64,000 nt of DNA from Hymenobacter negativus (GTDB taxonomy: Bacteria; Bacteroidota; Bacteroidia; Cytophagales; Hymenobacteraceae), in contig NZ_JAGETZ010000001.1 in the NCBI RefSeq assembly GCF_017571495.1, forward strand, positions 496,001 through 560,000, given 5' to 3'. This document shows, one piece after another, positions 26,603 to 33,878 of the stretch; the stretch's first letter is position 1, and each line of letters opens with the position of its first letter. Under the pieces are notes generated by a model. That model saw nothing but the letters and a program-made list of their open reading frames with translations, had not been told where the DNA came from and did no database searches. Made by a program: the position numbers and the translations under genes.

Positions 26603-28075
26603 CTATTTATTGAGTTCTGAAAAAATTTCGGTCAGCACCAGTTTGTCATCGAAGGGAGCTTTCACCCCGCGAATTTCCTGATAATTTTCGTGGCCTTTGC
26701 CCGCAACCAGCACAATGTCGTTGGGGCCGGCCAGGCTTACGGCCGTTGCGATGGCCTCACGACGGTCGGGCACGGTCTGCATTTTGGCCGAATCGGGGGC
26801 GGTGACTCCGGCCTGCATCTGGGCCAGAATTTCCAGCGGGTCCTCGAAACGAGGGTTATCGGAAGTCAGGATGACCTGGTTGGAAAGCCGCGCCGCCAGG
26901 TTGGCCATGATGGGGCGTTTGCCCGCATCGCGGTTGCCGCCGCAGCCCACCACCGTGATGATGTGCTGGCTGGGCTGGCGGATTTCGTGCAGCGTCTGGA
27001 GCACGTTCTCCAGCGCGTCGGGCGTGTGGGCGTAGTCGATAATGCCGGTAATGCGCTGGTTTTCGGACACCACCGGCTCGAAACGGCCGGGCGCAGTGGT
27101 CAGGCCCGAGAGGATGGTCAGGACTTCGGTGGGGTCCTCCCCTAGCAGCACCGCTGCGCCATACACGGCCAGCAGGTTATAGGCGTTGAACACCCCGATG
27201 AGGCGGAACAGGATTTCGCGGCCGTCGATTTCAAGGTGCAGGCCGTGTACCTCGTTGGCCACCAGCTTGGCACGGAAGGTAGCGGCCCCGCGCAGGGAGT
27301 AGGTTTCGCGGCGGGCGGTGGTGTTTTGCAGCATCACCGGGCCGCGCTTGTCGTCGGCGTTGGTAAGGGCAAAGGCCGTTTTGGGCAGCGCATCGAAAAA
27401 GCCCTTTTTGGCCTTCAGGTAGTTATCAAACGTGCCGTGGTAGTCCAGGTGGTCGTGGGTGAGGTTGGTGAACAGGCCGCCCGCGAAACGCAGGCCCGTG
27501 ACGCGGTGCTGGGCCACGGCGTGGCTGCTCACCTCCATGCAGGCATGGGTGCAGCCGGCCGCCACCATGCGGGCCAGCAGCGCATTCAGGCGAATGGCGT
27601 CGGGCGTGGTGTGCGTGCTTGGAATCACTTCCTCATCAATCTGGTTCTGCACCGTGCTGAGCAAACCGCAGTGGTAGCCCAGCTCGCGCAACAGCTTGTG
27701 TAGTAGCGTGGCGCAAGTGGTTTTGCCGTTAGTACCCGTCACGCCCACCAGTTTCAGTTGCCGCGACGGATGCCCATGAAACGCGGCGGCCATGTGGCCC
27801 AGGGCCTTGGCGCTATCGGGTACCAGCACGTAGGCAGTGGCGGGGTTCAGCGTGGCCGGCAACTCTTCGCAGATAACCGCTGCAAGGCCCTTTTCTACCG
27901 CGCCCTCAACGAATTTGTGGCCATCGGTAGCAGTACCACGCAAGGCAAAAAACGCCACGCCTGGCCCTGCCTCCCGCGAATCGAGGGTGAGGCCAGTAAT
28001 GGGCACATCGGTGGGGCCGTGCTGAGTAAGCACGGTTACGTCGGTGAGCAGGGAGAAGAGCGGGAGGAAAATCAT
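26603..28075 (-). CDS. murE: UDP-MurNAc-tripeptide ligase (meso-diaminopimelate-adding)
   Basis: Adds the third residue to the peptidoglycan stem peptide. 490 residues. The N-terminal domain has LDSREAGPGVAFFALRG, the ATP loop is GTNGKTTCATLL, and the C-terminal domain contains SDNPRFEDP. That DNPR motif is the established signature of MurE enzymes selecting meso-diaminopimelate rather than lysine. This predicts DAP-type peptidoglycan, which also fits the OmpA-domain protein at 6621. It is separated from ftsI by 137 bases containing a repeat. Confidence 0.96.
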   Translation of the reverse strand: MIFLPLFSLLTDVTVLTQHGPTDVPITGLTLDSREAGPGVAFFALRGTATDGHKFVEGAVEKGLAAVICEELPATLNPATAYVLVPDSAKALGHMAAAFHGHPSRQLKLVGVTGTNGKTTCATLLHKLLRELGYHCGLLSTVQNQIDEEVIPSTHTTPDAIRLNALLARMVAAGCTHACMEVSSHAVAQHRVTGLRFAGGLFTNLTHDHLDYHGTFDNYLKAKKGFFDALPKTAFALTNADDKRGPVMLQNTTARRETYSLRGAATFRAKLVANEVHGLHLEIDGREILFRLIGVFNAYNLLAVYGAAVLLGEDPTEVLTILSGLTTAPGRFEPVVSENQRITGIIDYAHTPDALENVLQTLHEIRQPSQHIITVVGCGGNRDAGKRPIMANLAARLSNQVILTSDNPRFEDPLEILAQMQAGVTAPDSAKMQTVPDRREAIATAVSLAGPNDIVLVAGKGHENYQEIRGVKAPFDDKLVLTEIFSELNK

Positions 28076-28096
28076 ATGAGCTTGCGCGGCCGTGGC

Positions 28097-28159
28097 ACCT
28101 CTCCCCCGGTCCCGGTTCGCTTGAAGCGCGAAGCCAGAGGATAGGGAAACCTGACGATT
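28097..28159. repeat. C-rich/G-rich repeat, copy 2, between ftsI and murE
   Basis: ACCTCTCCCCCGGTCCC at 28097-28113 followed by CCAGAGGATAGGGAAACCTG and ACGATT. The second part is the reverse complement of ATCGTCAGGTTCCCCTCTC at 9951-9969, so this is a shorter, rearranged relative of copy 1. Confidence 0.6.
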
Positions 28160-28212
28160 GGGGACTACCTGGTTTGAGATGCTTGGTGAAGCGGCGTTTT
28201 GTTGGAAGAGGA

Positions 28213-30696
28213 TTAAGCGCGGCGCACGTTGGGTTTAGGCGAAGCGGACTTTTTCGGGGTTTTGCTGGGAGTTGATTGGCGAGCGCCCTCTTTGGACTTA
28301 TCAGCCTTTTTTGACGAAGACTTTGCTGCGTTGGTGGCAGTCGTTTCCTTCGGCTTGGTCGCAGTGGTGGCGGGCTTGGTAGCCGGTTTGGCGTTGGGTT
28401 TCACCCCAGCCGAGCGTTCGGGCGCTTCGGGCCGCACCTTGGCTTTTTCGCCGTCGGCGAATGATTTGCGCGGCTTGCCGGCAGCCTCAAGGTCCATCGG
28501 CACCAGTAGCTTGTTCTCGGCGAGGTCGGTGTGTTCGGGCTCGGGCAAAGCGATGGGAGCGGCCAGGCGCGGGCCGGTTTCGGCCAGCGTAAGGGTAATC
28601 AGCTCGCCGCGCTTGATGGGCGTGCCCGCCGCAATGGACTGTTCGCGCACCCGGCCAGTGCCCACGGCGCGCACATGCAGGCCCCGGTTTTCAAGCAGGA
28701 ACAAGGCATCGCGCAGGCTCAGGCCGCGGGCCTGGGGCACGCGGTTGGGGCGCACACTGGTATTTTCAACCAACGCCACGGTGCGGGCATGAAAGGCAGT
28801 ATCGGAAGCGGCGCGGACCCATTCTTCGCCGCCGGTGGCCTGGGTGTTGCCGGCCAGGCCCAGCTTCTGGCACACCAGCGCCAGCTCGTCCTGCATGCCG
28901 GCGCGCACCAGCGGCACGTGGCTTTTGTTGAGACGAGCTTTGGCCAGCAGCGGACGCTGGCTCAGCAGGTCGCGGGCCATGCACTTGTCGGCCACTTCGC
29001 GAAACACCGGCGCAGCCACATCAGCCCCGTAGATGCGGCCGTTGCGGGGCGAATCCACGACCACGATGCAGCTGTATTTCGGCTTGTCGGTAGGGAAATA
29101 GCCGCAGAAGCTGGTCGAGTAAGTCTTGGTATACTGGCCGTTCTTGAACTTCCAGGCTGTGCCGGTTTTGCCAGCAATACCGTAGTCTTTGGGCCGGATG
29201 CTGCGGGCCGTACCAGCAATTACCACACCTTCCATCATCGACTTCAACTTGGCCAACGTAGCATCGGAGCAGATTTTGGGATTCAGCACCTTGGTTTCGT
29301 TGTGCTGAAGCACCTGGTCGGCCTGCTTGATTTCCCGCACAATCATGGGCTGAACCTTCACGCCGCCATTAGCCACAGCGTTGTAGAGGGCCAGAGTTTG
29401 CAGCGGGGCCAGCTTCAACTCGTAGCCAATGCTCATGGTAGTGAGCGAAGTACGGCTCCAGCTACGGTCCTTAGGGTCCTTCACATAGGGCAGCGCCTCA
29501 CCGGTCATCTGGAAGCCCAGTGGCTTATCAAGGCCGAACTTCTTCAGGTAATCGGTGTACTCGGTCGGGTTGCCGGAGAAATACTTGTCCACCAGCTTGG
29601 CCACGCCGATGTTGCTCGATTTCTCAAACACCTGTTGCACCGTGATGCGCCCGTAGCCGTGCGAGTCTGATTTGACGGCCCCGCCCACGTACATGCGGCC
29701 GTTGCCGGTATCTACCACGTCGTCGAGCGTCACGTCGGGCCGGGCCTCAAACAAGGCCATCATCGAGGCCAGCTTGAATGTGGAGCCTGGCTCGGTCCGG
29801 CCCTGGTCGGCAAAAGCGTAGTTGTAATCCTCTTTATAGGTATCATCCGACGCCTTGCCCAGGTTGGCCACGGCCTTGATTTCGCCGGTGGCCACTTCCA
29901 TCAGAATCACGCAGCCGTACTGAGCGTTGTTATCCACTAAGGACTTATAAAGCGCGTTTTCAGCCACGTCCTGCAGGTTGATATCGAGCGTGGTTTTCAC
30001 GTCGTAACCCGGCAGGGGCTTGATTTCGGTGCCATCGTATACCGGCTTTACGCCACCCGGCACCCGCTCAAACAACGCCTCGCCTGGCTTGCCGGCCAGG
30101 CTTTGCTCAAACGTGTACTCCAAGCCTGCGCCGTGGTGGTCTTCGTTCACGAAGCCGATGGTGCGTTGTGCCAGCCCGCCAAAGGGCCGGAAGCGCTTAT
30201 CCACCTTCTCAAAAATGGCCCCGCCCCGGTTGCGCCGCTCGCGGAATACGGGCCAATGCGCCATCATCTTTTTCTCCTGAAAGTTGATTTGGCGGGAGTT
30301 GAGGCGAATGTAGCGTTGCTTGGCCGTGCGGGCATTGTTTAGCCGGCGTAAGTACTCCTGTTTGCTGCGGTCTTGGAAAAAGTGGGACAGGTACCAAGCT
30401 AGCGAGTCCACATTGGCCTCAAATACCTTGTCCTCCACCACGCCCGGGTCCCAGGCCACCCGGTAAAATGGTAGCGAGGTAGCCATAATACTCTCGTTAT
30501 CCGAGTAGATATTGCCCCGCGTAGCTGGCACTGACTGGTAGCTGATTCGCCGTTCCTGTTCCAGCGCCCGCCACTTAGCCCCTTCCTGAAACTGGATTTT
30601 CGTAGCCTTCCAAAAAATGGCACACGAGAATACGGCTACCCCTAGAAAGGCCAGCCGTACCCGCGTTACTATCGACTTTTTAACACTGCTTTTCAT
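28213..30696 (-). CDS. ftsI: Septal penicillin-binding protein FtsI with PASTA domain
   Basis: Crosslinks septal peptidoglycan (class B PBP). 827 residues. One membrane helix (about 13-29) precedes the PBP dimerisation domain with the conserved RGNIYSDN. The transpeptidase has S305TFK308, S360SN362 and K510TG512. A PASTA domain follows at roughly 640-705 (VPQARGLSLRDALFLLENRG). The last ~100 residues form a Lys/Ala/Pro-rich basic tail, probably disordered. Its start overlaps the ftsL stop by four bases (ATGA), implying translational coupling. PASTA on the class B PBP is common in Bacteroidota. Confidence 0.96.
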   Translation of the reverse strand: MKSSVKKSIVTRVRLAFLGVAVFSCAIFWKATKIQFQEGAKWRALEQERRISYQSVPATRGNIYSDNESIMATSLPFYRVAWDPGVVEDKVFEANVDSLAWYLSHFFQDRSKQEYLRRLNNARTAKQRYIRLNSRQINFQEKKMMAHWPVFRERRNRGGAIFEKVDKRFRPFGGLAQRTIGFVNEDHHGAGLEYTFEQSLAGKPGEALFERVPGGVKPVYDGTEIKPLPGYDVKTTLDINLQDVAENALYKSLVDNNAQYGCVILMEVATGEIKAVANLGKASDDTYKEDYNYAFADQGRTEPGSTFKLASMMALFEARPDVTLDDVVDTGNGRMYVGGAVKSDSHGYGRITVQQVFEKSSNIGVAKLVDKYFSGNPTEYTDYLKKFGLDKPLGFQMTGEALPYVKDPKDRSWSRTSLTTMSIGYELKLAPLQTLALYNAVANGGVKVQPMIVREIKQADQVLQHNETKVLNPKICSDATLAKLKSMMEGVVIAGTARSIRPKDYGIAGKTGTAWKFKNGQYTKTYSTSFCGYFPTDKPKYSCIVVVDSPRNGRIYGADVAAPVFREVADKCMARDLLSQRPLLAKARLNKSHVPLVRAGMQDELALVCQKLGLAGNTQATGGEEWVRAASDTAFHARTVALVENTSVRPNRVPQARGLSLRDALFLLENRGLHVRAVGTGRVREQSIAAGTPIKRGELITLTLAETGPRLAAPIALPEPEHTDLAENKLLVPMDLEAAGKPRKSFADGEKAKVRPEAPERSAGVKPNAKPATKPATTATKPKETTATNAAKSSSKKADKSKEGARQSTPSKTPKKSASPKPNVRRA

Positions 30697-31622
30697 CGGG
30701 AATGAGCTTTAACTATTTGCTTATCTGCCGATTTATCCTTGGACACCTTTGTACTTTTTTGTACCTTACGCTTGCTGTCGGGCTTTGTTGACTTCGCCTT
30801 ATTCGACTTGGTAGAAGCTTTTTTGGAAGCTTTCACAACCACCTTGCGGGCGGGCTTAGCCGTGGTAGCGCGGGCGCTGGTCGCTCGGCGCGCTTCTGGC
30901 ACAGCAATCGGCACTGAGTCACCATCAAGTGCTTGCGGTGGGGCAATGATTTCGGGGCCGCTATCTACGTCACTACCGTCCTCGGCAACGCGGCGACGCC
31001 CAGCCTGCAAGTCAGCCTGCATTGCCGCAATCGAGTCGCGAGCGGCGCGGGCAGCCAGCGTATCGGCCGTGAGCACGGGCATCAGTTCCAGCTCCGCAGC
31101 GTCGAGATGGCCGGCTGGCACGGTGATGCGGAAGGGCGGCGACGAGCTTTCCACCAGCCCGATGGCGGCCACTTTGCGGGCCACCTCGCTCTGCTTGCTG
31201 GCCTCCATGTAGTCGGACTTCAGGGTCGTGTAATCGGCGCGTAAGTCTTCAGTTTCCTGCTTGAGGCGCTGAATGTTGCGGTTCATGCGGTTGCCATAGT
31301 GCGTGTTGCCGATGTAAAGCAGCACCAACAGCATCACAAACAGCAGCTTGGGTAGGTAGCGCACCGGCAGGCCGTCCCGAAACAGGCTGTCCACGCTCGT
31401 TACCCGATCCAGCAGCGAGAAGATGCTCCACGAGCTGCGTGGTCCAGCCTCCACAACGGGCTTACGGGGGCGCTTTTCGCGTTCGGGCTTAGGTACCGGC
31501 TCTGGTTCGGGGGCCACGTATTCGGCCACGGCGGGCAGCTCCTCCGGCTCGGGCGCGGCCACCGGGCGGGGCACGTTGGCACGGCGCGGGCTGTCAGAGG
31601 GACGGAGCGTGTTTGCGGCCAT
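30693..31622 (-). CDS. ftsL: FtsL-like divisome protein with long terminal extensions
   Basis: Identified by position between rsmH and ftsI and by topology. It has a Pro/Glu-rich cytoplasmic region (1-65), one membrane helix at about 91-105, then a heptad-like coiled coil (about 108-150, RLKQETEDLRADYTTLKSDY), as in FtsL. At 309 residues it is far longer than E. coli FtsL (121), because of the N-terminal extension and a basic Lys/Thr/Ser-rich tail of about 60 residues. FtsL normally pairs with FtsB to activate FtsW-FtsI. Confidence 0.8.
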   Translation of the reverse strand: MAANTLRPSDSPRRANVPRPVAAPEPEELPAVAEYVAPEPEPVPKPEREKRPRKPVVEAGPRSSWSIFSLLDRVTSVDSLFRDGLPVRYLPKLLFVMLLVLLYIGNTHYGNRMNRNIQRLKQETEDLRADYTTLKSDYMEASKQSEVARKVAAIGLVESSSPPFRITVPAGHLDAAELELMPVLTADTLAARAARDSIAAMQADLQAGRRRVAEDGSDVDSGPEIIAPPQALDGDSVPIAVPEARRATSARATTAKPARKVVVKASKKASTKSNKAKSTKPDSKRKVQKSTKVSKDKSADKQIVKAHSR

Positions 31623-31631
31623 TTTTATCTC

Positions 31632-32561
31632 TTATTTTCTGATTGCAACCCGCAATTTAGCACTCCGGGCCCGGCTGTTCAGCGCCACTTCGGCCGCATC
31701 GGCTTCCTCAGGCTTGCGGTTCAGAGCCTCAAACGGCTTGCTTTCATTGCCAAAGAAGTCCTTTTCGACTTCGCCAAAAAACTTGCCCTTCGCGATAAAG
31801 TTCTTCACCAGTCGGTCCTCCAGCGAATGGTAGCTCATCACCACTAACCGGCCACCGGGACGTAGCACGTCGGCTGTTTGGAGCAACATTTCCTGCAAAG
31901 CCTGCATTTCCTGATTCACTTCAATGCGCAGGGCCTGGAAAACCTGAGCCAGGTACTTGTTCTCTTTGCCGCGCGGCGTGCAGGGCTGAATAGCCTGCTT
32001 GAGCTCGGCAATGGTTTCGAGGCGGCGGCCACGCCGGGCCGCGCTCACGGTCTGAGCCAAGGTACGGGCGTTGGTGACCTCGCCATACATGCCGAAGATG
32101 CGATGCAAGTCCGCCTCCTTATAATCATTGAGAATGTCGCCCGCCGTGAGAGGGCCATGGGGGTCCATCCGCATATCGAGCGGACCATCGAAACGAGTAG
32201 AAAATCCGCGCTCCGGCGTGTCAAATTGGTGCGAGCTTACCCCCAGGTCGGCTAGCAGGCCATCTACCGGCACAGCGCCAACCTGCTGTAGTTCAAGTAG
32301 CAAATCTCGGAAGTTAGCTTTCACAAATGTAAATTGCGGCCGTTCCAGCTTCACCGCTTCGGCCTCAGCATCAGCGTCTTGGTCGAAGCTGAAAAGGTGG
32401 CCGGTGGTCAGCTTTTCCAGAATGCGGGCCGAGTGCCCACCCCCACCAAAGGTGACGTCGACGTAGCGGCCATTGGGACGCAGGTCGAGGCCAGCCAGAC
32501 ACTGGGCTAGCATCACGGGCCGGTGGTAGGCTTGGTCGTTGTCGTATTCGGTTGTGCTCAT
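31632..32561 (-). CDS. rsmH: 16S rRNA (cytosine-1402-N4)-methyltransferase
   Basis: RsmH (MraW) methylates C1402 in the ribosomal P site using SAM. 309 residues, normal length. The SAM-binding loop is VDVTFGGGGHS, followed by FDQDADAEA, LADLGVSSHQFD and SYHSLEDRLVKNF, all family signatures. Its ATG overlaps the mraZ stop (ATGA), so it is translationally coupled to mraZ, as in most dcw clusters. Confidence 0.97.
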   Translation of the reverse strand: MSTTEYDNDQAYHRPVMLAQCLAGLDLRPNGRYVDVTFGGGGHSARILEKLTTGHLFSFDQDADAEAEAVKLERPQFTFVKANFRDLLLELQQVGAVPVDGLLADLGVSSHQFDTPERGFSTRFDGPLDMRMDPHGPLTAGDILNDYKEADLHRIFGMYGEVTNARTLAQTVSAARRGRRLETIAELKQAIQPCTPRGKENKYLAQVFQALRIEVNQEMQALQEMLLQTADVLRPGGRLVVMSYHSLEDRLVKNFIAKGKFFGEVEKDFFGNESKPFEALNRKPEEADAAEVALNSRARSAKLRVAIRK

Positions 32562-33031
32562 GCGGCCATGCCGGCGAGCGGCGGAGTATCAGTCGATAAA
32601 AACTTCTGTGCCAGCTTACTGAAGCTTTGCTGGTCTTTGATGAGGTACTCATCGTAGCGGGCCGGGTCCCAGATTTCACAACGGTTGCCCAAGCCCACAA
32701 TGATGGCCTCTTTCTCAATACCGGCGTAGCGCAGCATGGTGCGAGGCAGCATAAAGCGGCTGATGCTGTCCAGCTCCACCTCAGTCATGCCCCGGAAAAA
32801 GTTGCGCTGAAACTGCCGGTATTCCTCGTTGAACTCGTCCAGCGCCATCACTTTCTCGTGAATAACGCGCCAAGCTGCCCGCGGATACAGCACCAGACAG
32901 GGCTCGAACCCACGCACCAGCACCAGTTGGTTGCCGGATTGCTCCGGCAGATTGCCCTTCACCTTGGCCGGCAACACCAGCCGCCCCTTGGGGTCGAGCT
33001 TGCATTCGTATTCGCCGGACAGCAGGTTCAT
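32558..33031 (-). CDS. mraZ: Transcriptional regulator MraZ
   Basis: First gene of the dcw operon. The ATG at 33029-33031 starts the conserved MNLLSGEYECKLDPKGRLVLPAK and gives 157 residues; an open frame upstream to 33088 is outside the family. Two AbrB-like halves are visible (DPKGRLVLPAKVKG and, less clearly, LDSISRFMLPRTMLRYAG). MraZ forms rings that bind direct repeats in its own promoter, usually repressing the operon. Matching repeats with a 10-bp period occur at 33097-33121. Confidence 0.96.
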   Translation of the reverse strand: MNLLSGEYECKLDPKGRLVLPAKVKGNLPEQSGNQLVLVRGFEPCLVLYPRAAWRVIHEKVMALDEFNEEYRQFQRNFFRGMTEVELDSISRFMLPRTMLRYAGIEKEAIIVGLGNRCEIWDPARYDEYLIKDQQSFSKLAQKFLSTDTPPLAGMAA

Positions 33032-33068
33032 GGGCACAGGCCACCGGCTGGGAGAACGGCGACATTGG

Positions 33069-33098
33069 CAAATGTACGGGAACCCCATCGAAAATCAA
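33069..33098 (-). promoter_or_regulatory. Primary-sigma promoter of the dcw operon
   Basis: Read on the minus strand: TTG (33096-33098), 19 bases, then TACATTTG (33069-33076). This is an exact match to the Bacteroidota primary promoter pattern TTG-N19-TAnnTTTG. The expected start of transcription is near 33062, about 30 bases ahead of the mraZ ATG. Confidence 0.82.
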
Positions 33099-33121
33099 CC
33101 ACAATTTACCATTTCCTACCA
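33097..33121 (-). promoter_or_regulatory. Putative MraZ operator: three TGGTN repeats
   Basis: On the minus strand TGGTA (33117-33121), TGGTA (33107-33111) and TGGTT (33097-33101) recur with an exact 10-bp period. Known MraZ operators are direct repeats of TGGGN or GTGGT type with the same spacing. The last repeat overlaps the -33 element, so MraZ binding should block RNA polymerase. Confidence 0.75.
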
Positions 33122-33338
33122 CAAATGCAAAACGGCTTAATTGACGTTTAAAACGGGTTTTCAAGGTTTTTGGCTACTAACTGGCACGGATAAAACGCCT
33201 TTACTTATAGGTCTTGTCAAAATGGCAGACGTTTACACAATCGTCAACGTGCTTCTTACCAGAGCCAGATATTGCACGTCCCCGGGCCGATTTTCGTACG
33301 TCCGCCTCCGGCAGGCAGGCCTTATCTTTGCCAATCCA

Positions 33339-33779
33339 ATGCGTCCTCATTCTCAGTTCCGTCGCTTCGTCAGCCTGCTGCTAGCTGTATTGGTGCTCAT
33401 CACTTCGGTGGGCCTCACGGTGCAGCGCCTGACTTGCCGTATGAGCGGACGCAGCACGGTGGCCGTGTCCGTGGCGGGCCGGGCCGACCTGCGCGGCTGT
33501 ACCGGCGAGATGGCCCCCGCCACGCCTACTGCGAAGGACAACTGCTGCGATTTCAGCAAGCAGGTCCACAAGCTCACGCTGCCCACCCACGAACAGGCCA
33601 GCAAAATTCTGATTCCTTCCCCCTTGCTGGCGGTAGAAATTCCGGCGTTGAACTGGCCCAACCAGGCCGCAGTGGTCAAGCTGAAAGACAACGGACCGCG
33701 CTGGTTCGCGGCCGATTCGTCGCCCCCGCCATTGGGTGGACGCGGACTACTGACGTTTGCCTGTACGCTGGTAGTCTAG
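33339..33779 (+). CDS. HYC_CC_PP-type small secreted protein
   Basis: 146 residues from the ATG at 33339, with an N-terminal hydrophobic helix. It shows the spaced features of the Bacteroidota HYC_CC_PP family: an early Cys (QRLTCRMSG), a Cys pair (DNCCDFSKQVHKL) and a Pro run near the C-terminus (SSPPP). The Cys and His residues could bind metal. A good -7-like TATCTTTG lies at 33323-33330, just before the start, though no TTG sits at the right spacing. The next genes are a TonB receptor and an HMA protein, an association expected for metal handling. Confidence 0.7.
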   Translation: MRPHSQFRRFVSLLLAVLVLITSVGLTVQRLTCRMSGRSTVAVSVAGRADLRGCTGEMAPATPTAKDNCCDFSKQVHKLTLPTHEQASKILIPSPLLAVEIPALNWPNQAAVVKLKDNGPRWFAADSSPPPLGGRGLLTFACTLVV

Positions 33780-33878
33780 GTTTTTCTGAAAGCACTTGCC
33801 GCCCCGTTGGCGGCTTAAGGCTGGTTGATGCACCCCTGTGGCGTCATCTTTTTCAGAAACACCTAACTTACAGACATT

